NCBI RefSeq assembly: GCF_022581195.2
Contig: NC_061469.1
Span: 186,001-250,000 of the forward strand
Reading direction: 5' to 3'
Length of the DNA stretch: 64,000 nt
Source of the DNA: Helicoverpa zea
Lineage: Eukaryota > Arthropoda > Insecta > Lepidoptera > Noctuidae
Part shown: positions 24,144-33,591 of the stretch, in pieces
Layout: the number at the start of each line of letters is the position of its first letter
How positions within the stretch are numbered: the first letter of the stretch is position 1
Program-made: the position numbers and the translations under genes
The notes under the pieces: generated by a model
What the model saw: only the letters and a program-made list of their open reading frames with translations
Databases searched by the model: none
What the model was told of the DNA's origin: nothing

Positions 24144-27080
24144 TCAGCTACGCGGGCTGGCTAAGCAAGGGTCGGGGGGGGAGTTTGACTTTCTACGCGT
24201 ACGCGTACCTCGGCGGCGAGGTTTCGGAAGTTTCCGGATGTGTCTGTGTTTCTTGAGAGTGCTAGTGTCCCTACGGCTCTCTTGGAGCACTGTGATGGGG
24301 TCGTCAGGAAGGGTCAGGGTGTGTCTTGGCCGGCGGAGTTTACTCATCCGCGAAGGTTCGTATTGGACGGCCGATACGATCAGTGGGTTGCGGTGCTTGA
24401 CTGCACCGTCGAAGTGACGCTTGGTGAGGCGTTTGAGAAATTGCGCCACGGTAGGCACTTTAAGATCGACGTGTAACATTTCGTTACGAACGTAGAAGGG
24501 CGCTCCGGTTATTCTACGGAAAAACTTATTCTGCAGGGTCTGCATTCTGTGGATGAAGCGGGGCTTTGCGTGGGCAAAAATGGCTCCCGCATACGTCATG
24601 ATGGGACGGATCACTCCTGTGTAGAGGCGCAGTTTAGCCTTGAGAGCTAATTTGCTTGACGCATTGGTCAGGAAGTAGAGGCGGCTCATAGCGAAGGCGG
24701 CTCTGCCGCGGGCCGCTTTGATGTGTGGAGCGAACGTGAGATGTTTATCTAGGATTACTCCTAGATACTTGGCTTGCTCTTTCCAAGGAATAGGCTTGCC
24801 GTTCATGGTGACAGGGGGGGGAGTGCCAGGCTTGTGGCGTGGTCTGCTGAACAGCACCGCCTGGCTTTTGTCCGGGTTCACTTCAATTCTCCACTTCCGG
24901 AACCAGTCAGCTAAGTTATTGACTGCCTCCTGTAGGGTTCGGGCAATGGTTCTAATGTCACGGCCTGTATAGTATATGGCCGTGTCATCAGCGAAGAGTG
25001 CAAGTTTAACTTTTCGGGACTTGGGAATATCGCTCGTGTACAGCGAGAAGGCGAGTGGGGAGATGACAGAGCCCTGAGGGACTCCCGCAGTGATCGGGTG
25101 TGGGTCAGACAATGACTTGCCGATGCGGTAACGAAAGGTGCGGTTCGACAGAAAGTCTCGCAGGATGAGTACGAGACGATCCGGCACTCCTAGTTGGTAT
25201 AGCTTATATATTAAGCCATTGTGCCAGACCTTGTCGAAGGCTTTCGCTATGTCGAAGAAGAGCACCCCCGTCGGGAGTTTGCGTTGGAACCCAACGCTAA
25301 CGTCCTCGACGATACGGTGCACTTGGTGGACACACGAGTGTTGGTTTCTAAATCCAAACTGCTCGTTAGGTATAAGGCTCTTTCTCTCGACATAATCTTT
25401 GAGACGCTTATGAATAAGTCTCTCATAGATTTTGCCGAGAGAGGTGAGGAGGCTGATCGGTCTGTAGCTCGAAGGCTCCGATTTAGGTTTTCCTGGTTTG
25501 GGTATGCCGATGACTGTGGCTTCTTTCCAGGCTTGGGGAAAGATGTTATTGTTCAAGGCTCCATTGAAGATGGCTACCAATAGAACAATCATTTGGGCGG
25601 GAAGGAGTTTGATGACTCTATTCGTGATTCCGTCCCTGCCGGGAGCTTTCCTCGGCTGAAGGTTTTTGATGATGTCCTCTACCTCGTCTACAGTGACGGG
25701 GGGTAGGGGGTCATCTGGGTCATCAATGGGTGGGAGGGCTGCTCTACGTTCGACCTCTGCGTTCACCTTTTCGAGGTGGCGCTGGTCGAAGGGTTGTGAG
25801 CTGGGGGAGCATTGGGACTCTAAGCTGTCGGCTAGGCATTCCGCTTTCTCGGCATCTTCGAAGGCGATGCTCTTATCGGGTCTGGTGATGGGAGGAATGT
25901 TATTGTCCTCGACTGAACGTAACTTCCTTTGGAGTTGCCAGAAGGCGAGGTGAGTAGGCTCAAGTTCGCTCAGCGTCTTGTCCCAGCGGCTCGAACGTAA
26001 CTCCGCCATGCGTGTCTTGACAGCACGCTGCAATCTGCGCATGTGGGTTTTGTTCTCCTCGCAGGGAAAGGCGCTGTAGGCACGTGTGGCTGCATTCTTC
26101 TCGGTTAGCAATTCACGTACGTCGACGGGCAGTTTCCATCGTTGATCACTCAACTCTGGGACTTCCCGTGAGCAATCCTCAATTATGGATTGCACGTGCT
26201 CTGTTAGCGAGTCGATTGCGACCGTCGTGTCTGCGACTGAGCTAATGTGATCGGGGATTTTATCAAGGTGGGGTGACGTGGTAGATTCCAGCTTTTCGCT
26301 TACTTTCTTCCAGTCAGTTACCACCCTGGTAGGAGTTGGAGCGTCCGGGTCTAGGCCCGTTCGAGATTCTAGGTGTACTAATACTGGCCTGTGGTCTGAA
26401 GTAAGCTCGTGGATGGTTTCGATTTGCTTCAACCTGAGGTTAATGTTCTTGAGTAGAGCTATGTCAAGAACGTCAGATTGCTGCGACGTTTTATGAGGAA
26501 AGTGGGTGTGCTCCATTGGGGCGATCGGGTCAAAGTGAAGAGTACCGCTAAGGTTGAAAATAGTTTTGCCTCTGGATGTAGCCAGTCTGCTGTTCCAGGC
26601 TGGGTGTTTGGCGTTGAGGTCCCCTGCTATGATTACAGAGTTGCTCAGGCCGAAGAGAGTGGTGAGGTCTTTTGCGAGAAGGGAGTGATTTTCCGTCTCC
26701 CCCTTTCTTGGAGTCATGTACGCAGAGACAATTGTCACTGGCGGGTGATTCGTCATGCCTAGCCGGCATAGAGATACTTCTAGAGTTGACTCTAGGACTG
26801 GTGGGTCTAATCGAATGCAGTGCAGAGATTTCTTATAATAGATAAGAGTGCCTCCGCCTGGGCCGCGCGACCGATCATTGCGCACTAAGTTGTAGTTAGC
26901 AATTTTGGGGTCGCGGTTGTGGGGTTTGAGAAATGTTTCCTGGATAAGGAAGACGTCAATTTGGTGATCGCAAAGGAAGTTTGCGATCTCCTCTTTCTTA
27001 TCATTCATGCTGTTTGCATTGAAGTAAGCCAATTTTAGGGAACGCGGTTTGTGAGACGACGTTGTATGGGACCTATCCAT
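24144..27080 (-). CDS. LINE ORF2: AP endonuclease and reverse transcriptase
   Basis: A 978 aa protein that nicks the target and copies element RNA into DNA at the nick. The N-terminal apurinic/apyrimidinic-type endonuclease (about residues 15-240) shows LAYFNANS, the catalytic Glu in LIQETFLKP, AGDLNAKHPAW and TSDHRPVLVHL. The reverse transcriptase (about residues 480-750) shows YRPISLLTSLGKIYERL, FDIAKAFDKVWHNGL, GVPQGSVISPL and FADD at 696-699, the two catalytic Asp. The C-terminal part is the usual basic thumb/tail region, and there is no RNase H domain. The start ATG lies two bases after the ORF1 stop (TGA AT ATG), so translation by termination-reinitiation is likely. No frameshift or internal stop is seen. 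Confidence 0.93.
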   Translation of the reverse strand: MDRSHTTSSHKPRSLKLAYFNANSMNDKKEEIANFLCDHQIDVFLIQETFLKPHNRDPKIANYNLVRNDRSRGPGGGTLIYYKKSLHCIRLDPPVLESTLEVSLCRLGMTNHPPVTIVSAYMTPRKGETENHSLLAKDLTTLFGLSNSVIIAGDLNAKHPAWNSRLATSRGKTIFNLSGTLHFDPIAPMEHTHFPHKTSQQSDVLDIALLKNINLRLKQIETIHELTSDHRPVLVHLESRTGLDPDAPTPTRVVTDWKKVSEKLESTTSPHLDKIPDHISSVADTTVAIDSLTEHVQSIIEDCSREVPELSDQRWKLPVDVRELLTEKNAATRAYSAFPCEENKTHMRRLQRAVKTRMAELRSSRWDKTLSELEPTHLAFWQLQRKLRSVEDNNIPPITRPDKSIAFEDAEKAECLADSLESQCSPSSQPFDQRHLEKVNAEVERRAALPPIDDPDDPLPPVTVDEVEDIIKNLQPRKAPGRDGITNRVIKLLPAQMIVLLVAIFNGALNNNIFPQAWKEATVIGIPKPGKPKSEPSSYRPISLLTSLGKIYERLIHKRLKDYVERKSLIPNEQFGFRNQHSCVHQVHRIVEDVSVGFQRKLPTGVLFFDIAKAFDKVWHNGLIYKLYQLGVPDRLVLILRDFLSNRTFRYRIGKSLSDPHPITAGVPQGSVISPLAFSLYTSDIPKSRKVKLALFADDTAIYYTGRDIRTIARTLQEAVNNLADWFRKWRIEVNPDKSQAVLFSRPRHKPGTPPPVTMNGKPIPWKEQAKYLGVILDKHLTFAPHIKAARGRAAFAMSRLYFLTNASSKLALKAKLRLYTGVIRPIMTYAGAIFAHAKPRFIHRMQTLQNKFFRRITGAPFYVRNEMLHVDLKVPTVAQFLKRLTKRHFDGAVKHRNPLIVSAVQYEPSRMSKLRRPRHTLTLPDDPITVLQESRRDTSTLKKHRHIRKLPKPRRRGTRTRRKSNSPPDPCLASPRS

Positions 27081-27082
27081 AT

Positions 27083-28786
27083 TCAGTCGTAATTTAGTGC
27101 CCCTAGGGCCCGCTCTATGTCTGGGTATCTACCCAGAATCTCAAGTAGCTTTTGGGCATTGTTGCCCGCGGCCTTAACCTCCGCCGCCATGCGATCGGCG
27201 GCAGGGGTGAAAAACGCTCTATAGGCGTTGAAGATGATGTCGATTGCCCTTTCCCCGTTGGGGGGGGCAGGGGAATTTCGCACTGGGCCTGGGGCTTGTG
27301 CGGAAGGGATCGGGGCGGGGGTGGTTCTCCGCTCGACCAAGGTTGGAGTGGTAACTGCAACCGGGGGAGGGACAGCGGTGTCCATTAACCCCGGGATGGA
27401 TGGGGTTGCAGTGGGACGCAGGGAGGGGAAGGCTCTCTGGTGATTGAGAGCGTTCCATGGAGACGGTCTCTGTGGGCTGAGTCTGGCGGGGGGGGGTTGG
27501 GGGGCCTTCACCGAAGGACTCTCCCTCTGTTGCCGCGCGCTGTGGCGTTTGGCCAGCCTCCTTTGGGCTAACTTGGGGGCTTTCGGACAGCCCCTGTAAT
27601 TGGCGGGGTGACCCGCTTGGCCGCAAAGCACGCAGCTTGGAGGCTCCGTGCATTGCGTGACATCTTTGGGGCGGGGGCAGTCCGCCGTGGAATGGGCCCC
27701 TAGGCACTTAACGCACCTGTGCGGGGCGAAACAATTGCCTTGGCTGTGACCATACAGCTGGCACCTATGACATTGTCCTACAATTGAGGACTTGTATGGC
27801 TTTTCAACCTTAATGCCCGTGAGCGAGCAGATCGATTTTATCTTGAAAATGGGGTGTGGGCCGGTGGTCTGCTCACAAATGACCAGTACCATGTCGTACT
27901 GGTCACCCCCGCGCGCCTTGTGTAGGCGGTGCACTTTTAAGGCCGGGATGTCTTGGGCCTGGAGGTCTTGGAGGATCTCCTCGGTGGAGATCTCCCTAGG
28001 GACGCGTCTAATGACTACCCTTACCGGGATATCCTCCGGCAGGGAGTATGTGTGGAAGGCGATTTGCCTACCACGAAGTTCGCGAGATAGATCGCGGAAA
28101 TCGGTAGTGGTTGGGACCTGAACTCGGATCCCTTGGGCCGTGGATCTGGCCGATGTGTAGTTGATTCTGCGCTCCGCGCAGAATTTGGACACTTCGGTCC
28201 ATTTCGATTTGTCCTGTATGTACAGGGGGGGGGGGGCTTTCAGCTTCCTAGCTGATGACGTAGGCGTGGCCGGTGAGAGGGCCATGGGGCTGTCCGGTCG
28301 GCTGCTCGGACCAGCTATAGCCGACGGTTGGATTGGGCGGGCCGCACGAGGGGCCATCGGTGACGAGGGGGGAGAGGGGGAGGCCGGAGAGTCAGCCATT
28401 GGACTGGCCGGAGAGTCAGCCATAGGGCTGACCGGCCTAGATGGACGGGGGGAAAGCGGTCTGTAAACCGCTTGAAGTGGCTGAGGGGGGGGAGGGGGAG
28501 AGGGGGGAGAGGCCTTAGGGGCTTTTGACCCCTTCGATCTCTTCCCCTTCCTCCTCTTACCCCTCTCTACTAATTGAAACTCGTCCTCGGATGACGAGTT
28601 TCCACTCGTGGTGAGTGGGGATCGGGAGCGTGAGCTGGAGCGGGAGCGGGCGCCCGCGTCGGATAGAGCGTTGGCGCACTCGACTGACTCCTGAAGGGAG
28701 GCCAGTCTTGCGCCATAGCGCCTTTGGAGGTCGGCGTCCTTCGCCACGACCTCCAGGATGTAGTTAATTACGACGTCTTGCGTCAT
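27083..28786 (-). CDS. LINE ORF1: Gag-like nucleic-acid-binding protein
   Basis: A 567 aa protein expected to coat the element RNA and chaperone target priming. The N-terminal third is low-complexity (Ser/Arg, then Pro/Ser-rich, with two SPMADSPA repeats). A PRE/C2HC-type Gag domain follows (VVIRRVPREISTEEILQDLQ). Then come three zinc knuckles: CHRCQLYGHSQGNC (CX2CX4HX4C), CVKCLGAHSTADC (CX2CX3HX4C) and CVLCGQAGHPANYRGC (CX2CX4HX6C). This triple-knuckle arrangement is standard for Jockey-clade ORF1. The start ATG is at 28786-28784. The coding sequence contains a 12-G homopolymer (28225-28236 on the + strand) that stays in frame. Confidence 0.92.
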   Translation of the reverse strand: MTQDVVINYILEVVAKDADLQRRYGARLASLQESVECANALSDAGARSRSSSRSRSPLTTSGNSSSEDEFQLVERGKRRKGKRSKGSKAPKASPPSPPPPPQPLQAVYRPLSPRPSRPVSPMADSPASPMADSPASPSPPSSPMAPRAARPIQPSAIAGPSSRPDSPMALSPATPTSSARKLKAPPPLYIQDKSKWTEVSKFCAERRINYTSARSTAQGIRVQVPTTTDFRDLSRELRGRQIAFHTYSLPEDIPVRVVIRRVPREISTEEILQDLQAQDIPALKVHRLHKARGGDQYDMVLVICEQTTGPHPIFKIKSICSLTGIKVEKPYKSSIVGQCHRCQLYGHSQGNCFAPHRCVKCLGAHSTADCPRPKDVTQCTEPPSCVLCGQAGHPANYRGCPKAPKLAQRRLAKRHSARQQRESPSVKAPQPPPARLSPQRPSPWNALNHQRAFPSLRPTATPSIPGLMDTAVPPPVAVTTPTLVERRTTPAPIPSAQAPGPVRNSPAPPNGERAIDIIFNAYRAFFTPAADRMAAEVKAAGNNAQKLLEILGRYPDIERALGALNYD

Positions 28787-29402
28787 AATTAACTACTTGA
28801 TACAGGATGGGGTGGGGGGGGTTGGGGTAGCTAACCTACCTATGCCCCGAGGAGACACGTTAAACGTGAGCTCCTCGAGCGGACACTTCCCCAAAGGCGC
28901 CCTCCCTCGTGTTTTTCCTAGCGCTGCGCTAGCGAGAAGAAAAACACAAACAAACTCGCTAGCTGAGCTGACAAGTGTCCTTCGGCCTGAAGGGCCACTA
29001 ACCTAACTCCCCAGGTGGGATTTCCTGGGGATGTGTACCCTCCCTGACGGGTGTGGTCAGGGAGGTGAGTACCTACTGTGAGCCCTAAGCTTGTAAGCCC
29101 GCTGGTAATCTTAATGCCCAGTGGGTCCCTATGGGTCTTGCGACCGAACCGGGCCGTTGGGGTAGAGACACCCAACCGTCCCGGGTGCGGCTGTGGACAA
29201 ACGGGGGTTAAAGAGCACTGCTGGCGACTAGGGGGCCCCCCAAGGCCGTTTCGCAGGTCCTTCCACCTGACTGCCTAGCCCTGAAGGGGTTCGGCGGGTG
29301 CGGTGGGTCTGCACCCTCCCGGGGTCGTTGGCACCGTTAGGTTTCCACCCGGGAACCACGAAACTGTGGATTTACCCTGAGGGGGCTAATCTAATTATTA
29401 GA
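28787..29402 (-). promoter_or_regulatory. LINE 5' UTR, probable internal promoter
   Basis: About 600 bases of GC-rich sequence lie between the ORF1 start and the return to unrelated sequence near 29400. LINEs of this type carry their promoter inside the 5' UTR. No specific promoter motif could be assigned, and the outer boundary is approximate. Confidence 0.5.
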
Positions 29403-30095
29403 CGTCGTATGTTATAAGAAACACTTAGTATCAGTTGCCTTGAAAAAGGCAACTTCAACTAATAAGCCTTTTACTAGACTACGACGTAGCACTACGGTGT
29501 AGCGCTACGTGCAGTTCGTAGCAGGGGGCGGGGCGTCGCTCGTAGCTAGCAGCTACGGCGAGATCGGCGCACGCAGAGACGCGGCGCGAGCGGGCGGTGT
29601 GCGGGGCGCGGGGCGCGGAGGCAGCAGCGTGGACTTGGAGAGCGTGCGTCGCTGACGGCGGCCGGGTTCCGTCCTAGGCCTTTTATATACCAGGGCCGCG
29701 GTACCTCTTTCGAACAACCCGCAGCCGCGGCTGGCCCTGGCGCTACTGGGCCCCACTGATTTCAAAACAGACTAATTCGCGGCGAACCTTAACACCACGA
29801 TACAGAAAAGCACAACGCCATCTATCGAGCTATCGGGAAGCTCGCGATTGAACAATGAGCTACAGGTTAAAGCGCGAGATATCATTGCACTTCTTACGTA
29901 TCTTAAAAAAAACAACGTCACCACGTTTTAAAAAGCTATCATTCCACTTCTTATGTATTTTAAAAACACATCGTTACCACGTTTTAAAAACACCCAGCGC
30001 CATCTATCGCATACCTCAAGAACGAAATAACTTAACTAATACTTATTCACCATTATACCAATGAGTAATTCGTTGAATTATAGTTAATTCAGGAT

Positions 30096-30366
30096 AAGTA
30101 GATGTAAAAAAAACAGTTAAGACGATAAAACAAATCGTAACTCATCCCTCGGGAATTCCTCATTTTCGAGGATTCATTATCGTATCATTTAGCTTCTAAA
30201 TTTATATGTTCATATTCGTTTGCAATATATAAGTAGATGTAAAAAAAAACAGTTTAGACGATTAAACAAATTGTACATCATCCCTCGGGAATTCCTCATT
30301 TTCGGGGATTCATTATCGTATCATTTAGCTTCTAAATTTACATGTTTATATTCGTTTGCAATATAT
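30096..30366 (+). repeat. 135 bp tandem duplication inside the repeat
   Basis: Two adjacent copies (30096-30230 and 30231-30366) both begin AAGTAGATGTAAAAAA and end TTCGTTTGCAATATAT. They share CATCCCTCGGGAATTCCTCA and differ at only a few positions. Confidence 0.9.
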
Positions 30367-30541
30367 TACCTTGTTTTAAACGACACACAGCGCCATCTAC
30401 AAACTATCCATCAAGCAAACAATATTTTTGTTTTCCCTCGGGAATATCTATTTTTTTCGGGATAAAAAGTACCCTATTATTTAATCCGGACTTCTAACTT
30501 TACGTCTGCAAAATTTCAAAGCAATCGGTTCAGTAGTTACG

Positions 30542-30612
30542 GCGTGAAAGCGGAACAAACAAACAAACAAACAAACAAACTCACTTTCCGATTTATAATA
30601 TTAGTAAGGATT
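30542..30612 (+). repeat. (CAAA)n tract and conserved 3' terminus of a lepidopteran repeat
   Basis: GCGTGAAAGCGGAACAAAC is followed by about six CAAA units and CACTTTCCGATTTATAATAT, then TAGTAAGGA. I remember this end sequence as very common in moth and butterfly genomes. It marks the right end of the composite repeat. Confidence 0.6.
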
Positions 30613-32670
30613 AAACAAGTCTACAGTCAATTTGGATGCGCCATGTTGCCGAAATTGTCCCAAAAATATATAATTGCTGAATGTCGCCGAAATGTTCGCA
30701 AAAAAGTCGCGAAGCTGAAATATTTGTGCGCTCCTTAATTGAAAAAGCGAGGCTTGGGGGATGACGGCGGCGACAGCCGGTCATTATAACAAATCTGGGT
30801 AAAAAACCGACCCGCCAGAACGGAGGTACGGACTTTTTCTAATATTGCACGCTTCCTTGGATTTTGCAGTCTATGGCAGGATAGTGTAACGTGATACTTT
30901 TGGTTAGAAATATTTAGAAGTGGGTGAACACCAATTAATGCTATATTGACATGTAACATCTGTGAAGAAACTCCGAGCAATTATTTCAATGGAGTCATCT
31001 GTTATCCTGTCGAGTGTCATGATTGTCCGTATTGCTGTTTTGTTGGGAATAATCAAGCATCAGAAACAATTAAGCTGGATGCCTGGCAGGAGAAATATTA
31101 ACAAAAGAAAGAAGTTATAAGTAAGAACCTATTTTCACTCAACATAAAAAAGGACGATCAACTGAAGAAAATATATGTTTTGATGTTGCTACACTTCTGG
31201 CAAGCGCTTTATGTCATGTTACTTTGAATAAATAAATACTTTCCATAAGGAAAAAGAGAAAAACAGAATTACCAACGCGACGGTTGTTTTCTTAATGCTA
31301 GAGGCGTGGAACACGTCACAACACTCGACTGCCATACATACAATAAACATGATATTATACTGTATAATATTATGTAGATATTAATTGATCGTTATATAAA
31401 AGTAAACACATTAACCTCATTTCGACTTGTGATATCTGTCAAAAGGTCGGAGACAATTTAATTGTTTTTCGAATTAGATAGTCAGATTATTGAAAAACAA
31501 TGCACTGTTGGATATTGTTGATGAATTGCTGTATTTATTATAGGTATACCTAGGTAGTCAAGGACAGGAACCTGAAACAACTAATTTAACTGCATATACA
31601 GTGTTTAATTAAAAAACAAGTCCTGTTAATTATTACTATTAACTTCATTCTCATACAGTAGCGTATTAATAATAAAATACAACGGATATATTAAGCACCG
31701 TGAACGAAAATAACCGACACTATGTAAATGAGTCGTTTTTCAATATCGACAATGTATAAATGATTATCAATAACAATCTAGACTGAAGTCTAGTCTCAGT
31801 TCAAGGAAAACTCGTGTAAGACTGTCTACGTGACCACTATCAGATGTGAAAGAGTAAGATGCAACATGCCCATGACATTGCGAGGGAAAGGGATAGCAGA
31901 TAAAAAAGTAAGGGATGGTTTACCTGTGTTTGTGCGTTTTTGAGGCCACAGGATATTATTAATTGTTGTTACTACAAGCTATTGTGTATTCTGATATTTC
32001 GGTAACCCTCACAGCGGGGATGTGGGGCTAATAATAAATATATTTTGCTACTAACTGACATTGAAAGCGAAATTACGGTATCCTTGTGTAGTAAGTTTAC
32101 TTTGTGACGAGAGTTACTTCTGTATTATGGTGTTCAGACAAAAAAATGCCACCCTTTTGGCTGTCGCAGTCGGGTAAGAAACAGAAATCAAACCAACACA
32201 CAAAGAATTCGAACATTCTCCCATTTTGTTGAAAAATAAAACAACTGTACTTTTATAAAAAATATTTTTAATACTACCTAACTATAGGAATGTCAAGTAT
32301 ACAGATGGAATCACTTATGATTTAACATTTCAACCTTAAAATATCGAGTAACTATTTGAGAACTAAAGAATAAGTTTCAGTGTCACGCAAACTACTATAG
32401 TCTTTAAAAACATCGCCATAAACTTGAAAATTACACAAACTGTAAACTAGCAATCAAATTCACTGCACTTGAAGTAATTTCCATCTTAAAAAAGGCATTC
32501 GTATACATTTTTAACACAGTTTCATTCTTACATTAATGAAAAGACATGAAAATAATTTGAATACTGAAACGACTATAACATTTGACATACTTATTGAACT
32601 AAAACAGTCATCAATTAAAAACTTTAAAGAATGAACTACTAAACGATGAGACGTGTTTGTGTCGTGTCTG
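30613..32670. other. Intergenic, no gene recognised; holds the 3' flank of the second MADF-BESS gene
   Basis: AT-rich sequence. Bases adjacent to 32671 should hold the 3' UTR of the - strand MADF-BESS gene, but no AATAAA on the - strand lies close to its stop codon. An ATTAAA variant near 32267 (-) is possible. Confidence 0.5.
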
Positions 32671-33105
32671 TCAGCCGGAGTCGCTGGTGTCCTCCTTCCC
32701 CAGCGCATCCCGCGGCCGCTGCACCGCCAGCGACACGACCATGCTCACGATCTTCGGCTGCACCCGCAGCGCCTCCTGCGCAGGCAGCCCTCGCAGCAGC
32801 GACGCTATATACCTCCCGAAGTTATCGAACGTATCGTCACTCCTACCAGCGCTGCCAGGAGCCGCCTGCATCGGCAGAAATATCTGATTCTGATTACAAC
32901 TGTCAGCCGGACTCTTGGACCGCCTCGGGCGCTTCGCCCGACCCTGGCTGGAGTGGTCCTCGCCCTCGCTCATGTACTCCGACTGCGAGTAGTTGGCCTC
33001 CACCTGGTCCAGCTGCTGCCCCACCCACGACTCGTCTTCCTCTATCTGAAAGATTTCCAACTTCACTTTGGGCTCCATTTCTTTTTCTCTCGCTCGTTTG
33101 CATTG
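32671..33105 (-). CDS. Second MADF-BESS protein, exon 2 (linker and BESS domain)
   Basis: This exon encodes residues 133-276. It starts with QCKRAREKEMEPKVKLEIF, which holds a SUMO-type VKLE site, then an acidic stretch (QIEEDESW, SEGEDHSS) and a basic NLS-like patch (RAKRPRRSKSP). The BESS motif is at residues about 224-261 (TFDNFGRYIASLLRGLPAQE, then a second helix PKIVSMVVSLAVQ). The acceptor is TTCTTTACAG|CAA at 33106/33105, in phase 0 with exon 1. The stop is TGA at 32673-32671. The FG-YIA-LR core matches that of the gene at 12-16 kb, which supports common descent. The expected role is protein contact and homo- or heterodimerisation with other BESS proteins. Confidence 0.85.
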   Translation of the reverse strand, partial: QCKRAREKEMEPKVKLEIFQIEEDESWVGQQLDQVEANYSQSEYMSEGEDHSSQGRAKRPRRSKSPADSCNQNQIFLPMQAAPGSAGRSDDTFDNFGRYIASLLRGLPAQEALRVQPKIVSMVVSLAVQRPRDALGKEDTSDSG

Positions 33106-33195
33106 CTGTAAAGAATCATGTGTTCAGATTTTCAATCAATAAAAGTGCAGATCATAACCTAGAAATGTTAGCATTTAAGTAAATGTAAAACTTAC
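33106..33195 (-). other. 90 bp intron of the second MADF-BESS gene
   Basis: Consensus ends on the - strand: CTT|GTAAGT and TTCTTTACAG|CAA. The intron interrupts the reading frame in phase 0 at the same domain boundary as the 3342 bp intron of the related + strand gene. Confidence 0.85.
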
Positions 33196-33591
33196 AAGCA
33201 TAGTGGGGAGCCGTGCCGCCTGTAGATGTGGTCGTATGAACGAGTCCATCAGACCAAACCATTGTACCTTCGGTCGATACACATCAGGTGAGTCTGCTCC
33301 AAGCTCGTCTATGCTTTGCTTTATCTTCTTCAGTTCTTGAGAGTAAGAATTTCGTAGATTTTTGAACTTCATCATGACATGTCTGCCTTCGAAATTAGGT
33401 ATGTTGAGTATTTGTGCGATTTTGCTCGCGGCCTTCGCTCTTTTAGCTTTGTTGGGATAGTCATCTAACGTGGAGTTCCACAAGCATTCTTCCTCTTTAT
33501 ACAGTTCTACTAGCTCCATAGTTTTAGCTTCATCGATGCGCAGTATGTGGTTCTGCGTTAGCTGGTGCGCGGTCAAGCCGGTCTCACGCAT
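33196..33591 (-). CDS. Second MADF-BESS protein, exon 1 (MADF domain)
   Basis: This exon encodes residues 1-132 of a 276 aa protein. The MADF domain spans about residues 26-122: MELVELYKEEECLWNST, then KAKRAKAASKIAQIL, MMKFKNLRNSYSQELKKI and the closing VQWFGLMDSFIRPHL. I chose the ATG at 33591-33589 because the same frame upstream is open to beyond 33720 but holds no other ATG; the upstream part is Arg/Pro-rich and lies in the CpG-rich region. A start in an unseen upstream exon cannot be excluded. The donor CTT|GTAAGT ends the exon in phase 0. A different-frame upstream ORF overlaps the start codon. Confidence 0.82.

Larger units (their letters stand above)
23881..29402 (-). mobile_element. 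Jockey-type non-LTR retrotransposon (LINE), apparently full length
   Basis: The element runs on the - strand. Its 3' poly(A) tail appears as 35 T at 23881-23915. A 228 base 3' UTR, ORF2 (24144-27080), ORF1 (27083-28786) and a GC-rich 5' UTR of about 600 bases follow toward the right. Both ORFs are open over normal family length, so the copy may be recent or active. Domain order (zinc-knuckle ORF1; AP endonuclease plus reverse transcriptase, no RNase H) and motif style place it in the Jockey clade. The 5' boundary near 29402 is an estimate. CGTCGT occurs at both edges (23874-23879 and 29403-29408) but is too short for a confident target duplication. The element sits inside another repeat. Confidence 0.85.
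29403..30612 (+). repeat. Right part of the composite lepidopteran repeat
   Basis: This continues the repeat interrupted by the LINE. It holds a hairpin-rich GC segment (29434-29557), several copies of the phrase GCGCCATCTA, a 135 base tandem duplication (30096-30366), a (CAAA)n tract and the terminal phrase TTATAATATTAGTAAGGA. Those features recur in lepidopteran dispersed repeats as I remember them. An open frame at 29553-29765 (-) is Arg/Pro-rich and lies in the GC segment; I do not call it a gene. Confidence 0.5.

Noticed and set aside
24115..28466. Many + strand open frames of 66-120 codons across the LINE
   Set aside because: They are antisense shadows of ORF1 and ORF2, whose - strand frames carry all recognisable domains.
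29553..29765. 70 codon Arg/Pro-rich - strand frame
   Set aside because: It lies in the GC-rich part of a dispersed repeat and has no domain.
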